Of a DNA stretch of 64,000 nt, positions 49,125-57,188 are shown piece by piece. This DNA comes from Zwartia vadi (GTDB lineage: Bacteria > Pseudomonadota > Gammaproteobacteria > Burkholderiales > Burkholderiaceae_B), in the NCBI RefSeq assembly GCF_030410375.1, contig NZ_JAUHHE010000003.1:124001-188000 (forward strand). The letters are read 5' to 3'. The notes under the pieces are model-generated. The model saw only the letters and a program-made list of their open reading frames with translations. It made no database searches and had not been told where the DNA came from. Both the position numbers and the translations under genes were made by a program. Each line of letters opens with the position of its first letter. Within the stretch, counting starts at the first letter, position 1.

Positions 49125-50339
49125 ATGGCACGTCTTCGTTCGACCCCAACCTCCACCCGCTTAACGCGAGACGCTTCGCGTTTGGTCGCGCTCGCCCTCG
49201 CGCTTCATAGCTCTGGCAGCCGCGTGGAGGATCGTTATTGGGAATCGGAGCTTGCAACGGTTCTGCTTAAACTCATGCGTGCGCACAATGATGCGGCCAT
49301 CGATGCCGCCTTGGAGCATCTCTCCCAGACACACCTCGGTGGCTACGAGGTCCTGATTGAACAAGCTGAAACACTGTCCGAGTCATGTTTACTTGAACAG
49401 GACGGCAAACGTTATGACGTCTTGCTGATCGTCGCCCCACTGGTCGCATGGACACGCTACAGCATACCCGCCAGTGAAATCCCAATCTCACCTGCGCAGA
49501 CTTTGCGTGAGCACCTCCAGGCGCATGTGCTGGCCCGCGGTACCCAGGTGGCACTCTTTCCTCACCTTGCAAGCCTGGATCAGATGCCGCGCACCTTTTG
49601 CGAAACATGGGACTGGTTAAACAAACTCGGTCTCGCAGCACTTGGCGTATCCTACACAGCGCCGACGCTCAATAGCGAACCCGAAGCATTCAACATGCTG
49701 GCGGATACCCGCTATCTTGTCGCCGCCGTTGCGGTTCCCGAAGGCCAGCCCCTGTTCCGCTGGCAAGAGGAGCCTGGTGAACTCGGTCAAGGTCGAGAGC
49801 TCTGTCTGGCGCGCTGGATTGAGCACGCAACACCTATTTTTTCAAATCTGCTGCCGGGTTGCGGTTTTGAGGTGTTAACGCCTGATGCCTATTATGTCAG
49901 CAACAGGGATGCCGACCGACGCGTGCGCCCCCTCTCTGTCAAGGCTGCGGTGTCGTGGCTGGGTGCCGCGTTAAATATCGAGGCCGCGCAACTTCGTGCG
50001 GTAATTGCTGGATGTGGTGAGCGTCGAGTCGATGAATACCGCATCGGCTTTACACAAAAAAATCAAAACGAAGTGGTCTACGGTTGCTTGTGGCCACTGT
50101 ACGGGCGCGAAGATGATCAGCCGCTTCTTGACCATGAGCCCCCGCCTGTTGAAACGATTGATGAGATCGCCGCCCTCTTAAAAGAATGCGGCGTTAACGA
50201 TATTCGTCGCTTACCGGGCATTTTGATGCCGGAGTTTTGCGAGGACTGTGGTGCCCCTTATTTTCCGAATCCAAACGGTGAAATGGTGCACGCCGAGCTA
50301 CCCGAAGACGCAGAAACCGCGCCCGCTCATTTTCACTAG
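49125..50339 (+). CDS. DUF2863 family protein
   Basis: This 404-residue soluble protein belongs to DUF2863, a family of unknown function largely confined to Burkholderiales. It starts with an Arg/Thr-rich stretch and a helical segment (RLVALALALHSSGSRVEDRYWESEL). Near the C-terminus are a CEDCGAPYFPNPNGE zinc-ribbon-like piece and an acidic tail. It has no signal peptide. It lies 2 bp upstream of earP, so the two are probably co-transcribed, which hints at a link to EF-P modification or translation. Confidence 0.85.
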   Translation: MARLRSTPTSTRLTRDASRLVALALALHSSGSRVEDRYWESELATVLLKLMRAHNDAAIDAALEHLSQTHLGGYEVLIEQAETLSESCLLEQDGKRYDVLLIVAPLVAWTRYSIPASEIPISPAQTLREHLQAHVLARGTQVALFPHLASLDQMPRTFCETWDWLNKLGLAALGVSYTAPTLNSEPEAFNMLADTRYLVAAVAVPEGQPLFRWQEEPGELGQGRELCLARWIEHATPIFSNLLPGCGFEVLTPDAYYVSNRDADRRVRPLSVKAAVSWLGAALNIEAAQLRAVIAGCGERRVDEYRIGFTQKNQNEVVYGCLWPLYGREDDQPLLDHEPPPVETIDEIAALLKECGVNDIRRLPGILMPEFCEDCGAPYFPNPNGEMVHAELPEDAETAPAHFH

Positions 50340-50341
50340 AT

Positions 50342-51487
50342 ATGCGCGCTGATATTTTTTGCCGGGTCATTGATAACTTTGGCGATATCGGCGTGACTTG
50401 GCGCCTGGTGCGACAGTTGCAACGTGAACACCAATGGTCGATTCGACTATGTGTCGATGACCTCAAGAGCTTTCAACGTATCGAGCCCGGTCTTGATCCA
50501 GAACGGGCACAACAGACCATTTCAGGCGTAGAGATCGTTCACTGGTGCGAGCCCGCACCGGCACTTGAACCCAGGCCGATCGTGATCGCAAGCTTTTCTT
50601 GCGAACTGCCCGCTTCTTATTTGGCGAGCATCAACGCGCACGCCACGCTTTGGCTGAACCTCGAGTACTTGAGCGCGGAAAAATGGGTAGAAGGTTGTCA
50701 TACCCTACCTTCACTGCGTTCAGATGGTCTGTCGTCCCACTTCTTTTTCCCGGGGTTTACGCCACAAACGGGCGGTCTGATACGCGAACAATCACTCCTC
50801 ACCGCGCGAGATGCATGGCGCGACGATCCAGCACAACAATACCAAATGATCAAAAGCCTGGGCGTCCCGGATGCGGCATTGCGAGCCTGGCGCCCAGATC
50901 ATGCAACATCTGCGCACCCAGCGAGCAGAGGAAGACTGATTTCTCTGTTTTGCTACCCGCTAGCTCCATTGGACAGTTTGCTTGATGTGCTCAGCGAGCA
51001 TCCGCAAGCCTCTATCCTGCTCGTCCCACAGGGCGTCGTGCCCGAGCTTGCGCCAGGCATCCGCGGGTCGCTGCACATCGTCCGCGTCCCCTTTGTTTCC
51101 CAAGAGCACTATGACCGAATTTTGTGGACTGCCGATCTGAATGTGGTGCGCGGCGAGGATTCGATTGTGCGCGCAATATGGGCTGGCAAACCCTTTATCT
51201 GGCATATTTACCCTCAATCCGAGCTGACTCACCTCAAAAAACTTGAGGCCTGGCTGTCGCTCAGCGAGCTTGCGGTATTCGCACAAAGGGTTTTGCTGGA
51301 ATGGAACCGCGAGGCCTCCGGTCCCGCTCTCATGACGGCATTAAAAGAGTCTCTGACGCCCGCTGCGTTTGAACAATGGCGCTCTAGCACTCAATCTTTA
51401 TGCGAAAAACTGACAAAGCTACCTGACTTAGCCACCTCGTTAGACGCGTTTTGCAGGCAAAAGCACCCTCTTTTGCCCGACAAATAG
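50342..51487 (+). CDS. earP: EF-P arginine rhamnosyltransferase EarP
   Basis: A 381-residue GT-B glycosyltransferase that moves rhamnose from dTDP-rhamnose to Arg32 of elongation factor P. The N-terminus RVIDNFGDIGVTWRLVRQL carries Asp11 and Asp15, matching the catalytic Asp pair known in Neisseria and Pseudomonas EarP. The C-terminal RGEDSIVRAIWAGKPFIW carries the conserved Glu/Asp and nucleotide-sugar site. The efp gene follows at 107 bp and encodes the matching Arg32. No ribosome-binding site is obvious; coupling to the DUF2863 stop 2 bp upstream is likely. Confidence 0.95.
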   Translation: MRADIFCRVIDNFGDIGVTWRLVRQLQREHQWSIRLCVDDLKSFQRIEPGLDPERAQQTISGVEIVHWCEPAPALEPRPIVIASFSCELPASYLASINAHATLWLNLEYLSAEKWVEGCHTLPSLRSDGLSSHFFFPGFTPQTGGLIREQSLLTARDAWRDDPAQQYQMIKSLGVPDAALRAWRPDHATSAHPASRGRLISLFCYPLAPLDSLLDVLSEHPQASILLVPQGVVPELAPGIRGSLHIVRVPFVSQEHYDRILWTADLNVVRGEDSIVRAIWAGKPFIWHIYPQSELTHLKKLEAWLSLSELAVFAQRVLLEWNREASGPALMTALKESLTPAAFEQWRSSTQSLCEKLTKLPDLATSLDAFCRQKHPLLPDK

Positions 51488-51543
51488 CGTTTAAAAGCGG
51501 CAAGCCTTGAGAAAGGCTAAAATAGAGGGCTTTTTAATCAAAC

Positions 51544-51587
51544 AACTCCGGCCAAGTTTGTCCCGGAGACTCTTAGTTACCGGAGTT
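51544..51587 (+). promoter_or_regulatory. efp leader with possible Shine-Dalgarno-sequestering hairpin
   Basis: AACTCCGG (51544-51551) is perfectly complementary to CCGGAGTT (51580-51587), which contains the efp Shine-Dalgarno GGAG (51582-51585, 9 nt before the ATG). The same upstream strand can instead pair with a second CCGGAG at 51563-51568. The two stems are mutually exclusive: one hides the ribosome-binding site, the other frees it. A separate AGCCTT/AAGGCT hairpin lies further upstream (51504-51519). Confidence 0.5.
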
Positions 51588-51594
51588 TTAAAGA

Positions 51595-52152
51595 ATGAAA
51601 ACCGCACAAGAACTGCGCGTGGGCAACGTAGTGATGGTTGGCAAAGACGCCGTCGTCGTGCAGCGCGCCGAATACAACAAGTCTGGTCGCAATGCCGCTG
51701 TCGTCAAGCTCAAGTTCAAAAACTTGCTGACTGGCTCGGGTAGCGAGACCGTCTCCAAAGCTGACGAAAAATACGACGTGGTCGTGCTCGACCGTAAAGA
51801 GTGCACCTATTCCTACTTTGCCGACCCCATGTACGTATTCATGGACGAAGAGTACAACCAGCACGAAGTCGAAGCCGACAGCATGGGCGACGCGCTGAAC
51901 TATCTCGAAGAAGGCATGAAGGTCGAAGTTGTGTTGTATGACGGTCGTGCCATTTCCGTTGAACTGCCCACAATGGTTGTGCGCGAAATCGTCTACACGG
52001 AGCCTGCAGTGCGCGGCGATACGTCCGGCAAGGTCATGAAACCCGCCAAGATCAACACAGGACACGAGCTGCCTGTGCCTTTGTTCTGCGCCATCGGCGA
52101 CAAGATCGAGATCGACACCCGCACGGGCGAGTACCGCAGCCGCGTGATGTAA
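51595..52152 (+). CDS. efp: translation elongation factor P
   Basis: A 185-residue three-domain EF-P that rescues ribosomes stalled at polyproline stretches. The modified tip reads NKSGRNAAV with Arg at position 32, the residue rhamnosylated by EarP, rather than the Lys of the EpmA-type system. This agrees with earP lying just upstream. A GGAG sequence 9 nt before the ATG may be held in RNA structure. Its end is followed by a strong hairpin shared with the convergent gene. Confidence 0.97.
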   Translation: MKTAQELRVGNVVMVGKDAVVVQRAEYNKSGRNAAVVKLKFKNLLTGSGSETVSKADEKYDVVVLDRKECTYSYFADPMYVFMDEEYNQHEVEADSMGDALNYLEEGMKVEVVLYDGRAISVELPTMVVREIVYTEPAVRGDTSGKVMKPAKINTGHELPVPLFCAIGDKIEIDTRTGEYRSRVM

Positions 52153-52170
52153 TGTTCCTCTGGCTTGGGT

Positions 52171-52212
52171 GAACGCGCGCGACAATTTTCAATTTTATTT
52201 TGTCGCGCGTTC
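52171..52212. terminator. hairpin at the convergent efp/YkgJ gene ends
   Basis: GAACGCGCGCGAC (52171-52183) pairs with GTCGCGCGTTC (52202-52212) with a 2-nt bulge, around a loop of A/T. No T-run follows the stem, but the loop is T-rich. The right arm encodes the last residues of the minus-strand YkgJ protein. It may stop or stabilise both transcripts. Confidence 0.55.
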
Positions 52213-52446
52213 AAGCTCCCCTAGCCAGCGTAACGCGTAGACACGATCGGACCCACACATCTCCGTAGAGGGCTTGAGCCCCCCACAAAAAGCAGGACGC
52301 TCGGGTTGACCAAAAATCGCGCAGCGATAGTCAGTCATCAGATGAATGCAAGGCACTCCAGCAGGCTTGCCCTGTGGCATGCCGGGAATGGGACTGGTAA
52401 TGGACGGTGCTATGCAGCAAGCCCCGCAATCAGGACGACAAAGCAT
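52195..52446 (-). CDS. YkgJ family cysteine-cluster protein
   Basis: An 83-residue protein with the YkgJ/CxxCxxCC pattern: Cys3, Cys7, Cys10 and Cys11 at the N-terminus (CRPDCGACC), followed by [16 protein letters not shown] and further Cys residues (C43, C54, C64). These probably bind a metal or Fe-S cluster. The function of the family is not established. It is convergent with efp and lies downstream of the DUF1178 gene. Confidence 0.88.
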   Translation of the reverse strand: MLCRPDCGACCIAPSITSPIPGMPQGKPAGVPCIHLMTDYRCAIFGQPERPAFCGGLKPSTEMCGSDRVYALRWLGELERATK

Positions 52447-52476
52447 TGTCTGTGATACCTTGAGGTGAGCGAGAAC

Positions 52477-52986
52477 TCACTGCAAACGATCAGCATCAAG
52501 AAAGTCAGGCAACGCCACAACCGCGATACCCTCTTCAATCAGGGCCTCCCGCTCCTCTGGCGTCGCTGTGCCGCGGATGGGTCGCTCCTCGGACTCGCCT
52601 TCGTGAATCCGGCGGGCTTCCTCTGCAAAAGCCGCGCCTACATTTTCCGTGTTGCGCACAAGCTCACGCATCTGCTGCATGATGGCGGCTTGAATTTGTG
52701 CGAGCTGGACCGCCTCGGGCGATGCGGCAAGCACAGCCTCTCTTGAAGTACTCACGGTTAAACCGCTGCCAGTTGAACCGCCTCCCTCAGCAGCACGCTG
52801 CTCGGCATCGAAGTGACCGACATTGAGCCGGGGGGCCGACAATCTCTTTTCAATGGTCCCACTCTGGCATACCGGACAGGTCAACAAGCCACGGCTTTGT
52901 TGTGAGTCATAATCTTCGTGCGAACCGAACCAGCCCTCGAAAAGATGGCCATGCTCACACTGCAAATCGAAAACTTTAAGTCCCAT
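52477..52986 (-). CDS. DUF1178 family protein
   Basis: A 169-residue cytosolic protein of DUF1178. The N-terminus holds the family zinc-ribbon-like pattern (FDLQCEHGHLFEGWFGS, then LLTCPVCQSG). The rest is helical and acidic, with GTATPEEREALIEEGI near the C-terminus. The function is unknown. It stands 30 bp upstream of the YkgJ gene on the same strand and may be co-transcribed with it. Confidence 0.88.
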   Translation of the reverse strand: MGLKVFDLQCEHGHLFEGWFGSHEDYDSQQSRGLLTCPVCQSGTIEKRLSAPRLNVGHFDAEQRAAEGGGSTGSGLTVSTSREAVLAASPEAVQLAQIQAAIMQQMRELVRNTENVGAAFAEEARRIHEGESEERPIRGTATPEEREALIEEGIAVVALPDFLDADRLQ

Positions 52987-53061
52987 ATATCCAATCTAAG
53001 GGCAATGCTAAAAAAAACAAGACCTACAAAGTATAACGGAGCTCCCGAAATGACTCAGGGA

Positions 53062-56000
53062 TCACCCTAAACGGGGCACGGCTGAGAGAAGCTCACGCGT
53101 CACAGCGTGTTGGGGAGACTGCAGCACCTGAACCGCCTCGCCAAACTCCACAATCTGCCCGCCATCCATGACTGCAACGCGGTCAGCCAAATACTCAACC
53201 ACGCCAAAATTATGCGTGATGAACAAATACGCCATCCCGGTTTCTTTTTGTAAATCTGTCAACAAGTCGAGGATTTGCGCCTGTACCGACACATCGAGTG
53301 CCGATGTCGGCTCATCCAGAATCAAAACTTCCGGTTCGACCGCCAGAGCACGGGCGATTGCAATCCGCTGCCGCTGACCACCAGAAAACTCATGCGGATA
53401 GCGGTCAGCCGCATCAGACGGCAAGCCCACACGCTCCAGCAACACCATAATGCGCTGAGCCTGTTGTTCAGAGGACCACTCAGGCCGCAAAGCGGCGATT
53501 CCCTCATGCAAAATCTCGCGCACCCGCATCCGCGGATCAAGTGAGGCAAAAGGATCTTGAAAGACGATCTGCATCCGGCGGCGCAAGGCGCGCAGCTGTA
53601 GACGCGAGGCCTGCAACACATCCTGCGTACCGACTCGCGCCAAACCCGTGATCACAGCGGAGGTATCAAGAAGCCTGAGCAGCGCTTTGGCGACTGTTGT
53701 TTTGCCACAGCCCGAGGCACCCACTAGCGCCAGGGTTTCTCCCCGCTTCAACGTAAAACTGACAGACTGGACAGCCTGATTGACCCCCACCTGTCTGCGC
53801 AATAGACCTTTTCTAATGGGATAAGCAACCGCCAGTTGCTCGACAGCCAGAGCGACTGAGTCATGTTGCGCAGCGCAGACACCCTGCGCAGGTGCCTCTG
53901 GCCGCGAAGCGCTCAGCGGTTGACCTCTTTTGGCGAATGTTGGAATGGCGGCAAACAACTCGCGTGCATACGGATGACTAGGCGCTTTGAAAAACTTTTC
54001 GGCAGGCGCAGTTTCAACAATTTCGCCAAAACGCATCAGTGCCACGGTATCGGCCACGTCCCGCACCACAGCCAAATCATGCGTGATCAACAACACGGCC
54101 ATTCCGAGCTCGTGCTGAATATCGCGAATCAAACCTAAGACCTGTGCCTGCACCGTCACATCCAGTGCAGTCGTTGGCTCATCTGCGATCAACAACTCGG
54201 GCTCGGCGGCTAAGGCAATCGCAATCATGATGCGCTGTTTTTGACCACCCGAAAACTGAAAGGGATAATCATCGATTCGTTGTTCAGGCTCAGGAATACC
54301 AACACGCTGCAACCATTGAATCGCGCGCAGTCGGGCTGCCGTACCGCGCAATTCCGTATGTGCGACGATCGCTTCGCACAGTTGATCACCGATGCGTAGC
54401 ACGGGGTTGAGGCTCGTACCTGGTTCCTGGAAAATCATCCCGACACGTCCTCCCCGAATGGTGCGCATCGAAGACTCAGACAGAGTGTTGATATCAATGC
54501 CACCTATCAGGATCCGCCCCTGGGTCGCGCGCAAGGCCTCGGGCAGCAAGCGCATCAAAGCCAGCGCAGTCATGCTTTTGCCAGAACCGGACTCCCCCAC
54601 CAGTGCAAAGGTTTCTCCCCGTTGAACAGACAGGGCTAACGCCTTGACGGCATGCCGCCAGGCCTCACCGGTATCGATCATGACTTCAAGCGCCTGCACC
54701 TCAAGAACCGGAGAGGCCGACGCAGGTGAGCCCTCGACAGTTGACCCAGATTGCTGCGCTTCTTTGCCGCCCAGCAACTTCAAGCGCCTGGGCCGAAACA
54801 TTCTTGATCGAGGATCAAAAGCATCACGCACCGCATCGGCGAATAAATTAGCCGACAAGACCAACGCGAGCATGAATATAAAGGCCGCGAGAAGATTCCA
54901 CCAGATCATTGGATCGCGAGACATTTCAAAGCGAGATTTCTCGATCATTGAACCAAACGAGTTCATGCTCGGATCGACGCCGATACCGAGATACGAGAGA
55001 ACCGCCTCATACAGAACCAGACCGGAAAACTCCAATACCGCTGTAATCAGCACGATGTGCATGACGTTTGGCAACAAGTGTCGCGCCATGATCCGCCAGT
55101 TGGAGATGCCAAAAGCACGCGCAGCCTGAACATATTCGAGCTCGCGCAGCTTGAGTGCTTCGGCGCGCAGCAAACGACACAACCCGGCCCACCCAGTCAG
55201 TCCCAAAATCATGCAGAGCAGAAAGAGCCGCAAATCCGCGCGCTGTGCGGCTGTTGGAAATAGACCCGGATGTGTATCGATATAAACCTGCATCATCAGC
55301 ACGCAAGCTGCGATCAACAACACACCCGGAATCGAGGTGAGTGTGGTGTAAATGTACTGAATGACGTCGTCGATCCAGCCTTTGAAATAGCCAGCCGAAA
55401 TACCCAATATCAATGCGGGAGGCAGCATCGCGACCGTCGTCAGACTACCGATCACCCAAGCTGTGCGGATACTTTTCAAGGCTTGCCAAAGCACATCATT
55501 ACCCGTGCGATCTGTTCCAAGCACGTGATAGCCTGAGGCAAGGCCCATGACAATCCCTAACAACAAACAAAGTACCAGTATCGTGATCAGCATGGCGCGC
55601 CAGGGAAGCTCGGTTTGACCTCGCCATATCTGCCTGGCGACTTCAAGACGCGCGCCCTGTCCGACGGACAAGACCACTAGCGCGCAGAGCACAACAGCCA
55701 CCAACATCCCGATTAAGAGCCCCGCCCCCGCACGCTGCAAAACATCACGCCCCCATTCGATCTCGGGATCGTCTAGATGTCGGCCACCAAAGCGAAGCCT
55801 CGGAAAATCGCGCGTTGGCGCGCCCCCCTCCTGCAAAATCGTTTCCTTTGTGAACTGCAAATAAGCAAGAGGCGCAGAATAGGTTTTTTCAGACCGAACA
55901 AAGGCCGTATCTTCAAGCAATACATCGAGTACCGACACAACCTTGGGGGCATACACTGGCGCAGCATTCGAGGGCGCACCTGCAACCGGTGGCAAGCGCG

Positions 56001-56205
56001 GCTGAAAATGCATAGAGTCCAGCAAGCCAATCACCACAAAGACCAAAAGCACGATTGCCGAACACATGGCGGGTGCGCTGCGCGCCACCCTCGACCACGT
56101 TGCACGCAAATTTTTGGAACGCGAAACATGCCAGGCATAGACTAAGGTCGCACCAAAGAGCGCAAAAATCGCGATGTCTGTCCAGAGCAGAATGATTTTA
56201 GGCAT
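53062..56205 (-). CDS. Yej-type ABC importer: permease (YejE-like) fused to double ATPase (YejF-like)
   Basis: A 1047-residue fusion. Residues 1-470 form an OppC/YejE-type permease with a large periplasmic insertion after the first helices (about 70-155), and the EAA loop near 355-380 (EYVQAARAFGISNWRIMARHLLP cut at its core). A linker of about 30 residues leads to two ATPase domains. The first has GESGSGKS at 537-544 and FSGGQKQ at 651-657. The second has GASGCGKT at 829-836 and FSGGQRQ. In E. coli yejE and yejF are separate genes of the YejABEF microcin C/peptide importer. The frame is continuous, with no stop or shift at the joint. It follows yejB by 5 bp. Confidence 0.9.
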   Translation of the reverse strand: MPKIILLWTDIAIFALFGATLVYAWHVSRSKNLRATWSRVARSAPAMCSAIVLLVFVVIGLLDSMHFQPRLPPVAGAPSNAAPVYAPKVVSVLDVLLEDTAFVRSEKTYSAPLAYLQFTKETILQEGGAPTRDFPRLRFGGRHLDDPEIEWGRDVLQRAGAGLLIGMLVAVVLCALVVLSVGQGARLEVARQIWRGQTELPWRAMLITILVLCLLLGIVMGLASGYHVLGTDRTGNDVLWQALKSIRTAWVIGSLTTVAMLPPALILGISAGYFKGWIDDVIQYIYTTLTSIPGVLLIAACVLMMQVYIDTHPGLFPTAAQRADLRLFLLCMILGLTGWAGLCRLLRAEALKLRELEYVQAARAFGISNWRIMARHLLPNVMHIVLITAVLEFSGLVLYEAVLSYLGIGVDPSMNSFGSMIEKSRFEMSRDPMIWWNLLAAFIFMLALVLSANLFADAVRDAFDPRSRMFRPRRLKLLGGKEAQQSGSTVEGSPASASPVLEVQALEVMIDTGEAWRHAVKALALSVQRGETFALVGESGSGKSMTALALMRLLPEALRATQGRILIGGIDINTLSESSMRTIRGGRVGMIFQEPGTSLNPVLRIGDQLCEAIVAHTELRGTAARLRAIQWLQRVGIPEPEQRIDDYPFQFSGGQKQRIMIAIALAAEPELLIADEPTTALDVTVQAQVLGLIRDIQHELGMAVLLITHDLAVVRDVADTVALMRFGEIVETAPAEKFFKAPSHPYARELFAAIPTFAKRGQPLSASRPEAPAQGVCAAQHDSVALAVEQLAVAYPIRKGLLRRQVGVNQAVQSVSFTLKRGETLALVGASGCGKTTVAKALLRLLDTSAVITGLARVGTQDVLQASRLQLRALRRRMQIVFQDPFASLDPRMRVREILHEGIAALRPEWSSEQQAQRIMVLLERVGLPSDAADRYPHEFSGGQRQRIAIARALAVEPEVLILDEPTSALDVSVQAQILDLLTDLQKETGMAYLFITHNFGVVEYLADRVAVMDGGQIVEFGEAVQVLQSPQHAVTRELLSAVPRLG

Positions 56206-56210
56206 GGCGG

Positions 56211-57188
56211 CTACTCAAAACGCACACGCGGATCCGCGAGCGTGTAAGAAATGTCCGCCAAAATCAAGCCGACGATGTAGAGGCTGGCACCCAGGAAAAC
56301 CATGGCGCGCACCACTGAAAAATCCTGCGCACCGATCGCATCAATGGTGTAGCTCCCTAAGCCCGGGATACCAAAAAAAGATTCCGCAATCAGGCTCCCC
56401 ATAAAGAGCAAGGGCAACGCGGATACCGTACCAGTCAAAATCGGCAAGAGTGCATTTCGCAGGACATGTTTAAACAAGATGATCCGCTCACTTAAACCAC
56501 GTGCGCGCGCGGTGCGCACATAGTCCTTGCTGATCTCTTCGAGAAACAGACTGCGGTAGAAACGCGCCTCAGGCCCCAGCCGCGCAATAATCGCGACTAG
56601 CACGGGTAAAGCCAGGAACTTGACAGCATCCCAGCCCCATGCGAAACCAGAATAAGGCACCAAACGTAATATTTTTGAAAATAGCCACTGTCCAGCGATG
56701 ATGTAAAACAGACCGGAAATAGACAACATCAGCACGCACAGGACAACGCCCCAGAAATCCAACCGCGTCGTCCGAAAAAACACCAAGGCTAATGAAAACG
56801 CCACACTCACCAGCAGACCGAGAATAAAAGTCGGAATAGCCAATGCGAGACTAGGCCACATCCTCACACCGATTTCACGACCAATATCACGTCCCTCATC
56901 AGAAGCGCCAAAATCAAACTTCAACAAAGGCACTGAGCGTTGATAGAAAATCGTTTCCGTATATTGTTTGACCCCTGAGGCCTCCGTATTGATGAACAGA
57001 GGTTTGTCATAGCCACGGTCAGCCTTCCATTTCTCAATCGCATCGGCGCTGACGCGCTGGCCGCCGATTGCAAGCCGAGCCATGTCATCGGGCGTATTGA
57101 CAGCGAAAAACAGGATGAAGGTGAATACATTCACACCCAGCAAAATCAATGCGCCATACATGAGACGTCGAAAAATATAAGTGATCAT
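56211..57188 (-). CDS. Yej-type ABC importer permease (YejB-like)
   Basis: A 325-residue OppB/YejB-type permease with an N-terminal ITYIFRRLMYGALILLGVNVFTFILF helix pattern (here cut at the first TM) and a periplasmic loop with DDMARLAIGG. About six helices follow, with the EAA motif DYVRTARARGLSERIILFKH near 220. I used the ATG at 57188, which overlaps the yejA-like TGA stop (ATGA). A longer frame to 57338 only reads through that gene. It pairs with the permease half of the fusion protein. Confidence 0.92.
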   Translation of the reverse strand: MITYIFRRLMYGALILLGVNVFTFILFFAVNTPDDMARLAIGGQRVSADAIEKWKADRGYDKPLFINTEASGVKQYTETIFYQRSVPLLKFDFGASDEGRDIGREIGVRMWPSLALAIPTFILGLLVSVAFSLALVFFRTTRLDFWGVVLCVLMLSISGLFYIIAGQWLFSKILRLVPYSGFAWGWDAVKFLALPVLVAIIARLGPEARFYRSLFLEEISKDYVRTARARGLSERIILFKHVLRNALLPILTGTVSALPLLFMGSLIAESFFGIPGLGSYTIDAIGAQDFSVVRAMVFLGASLYIVGLILADISYTLADPRVRFE

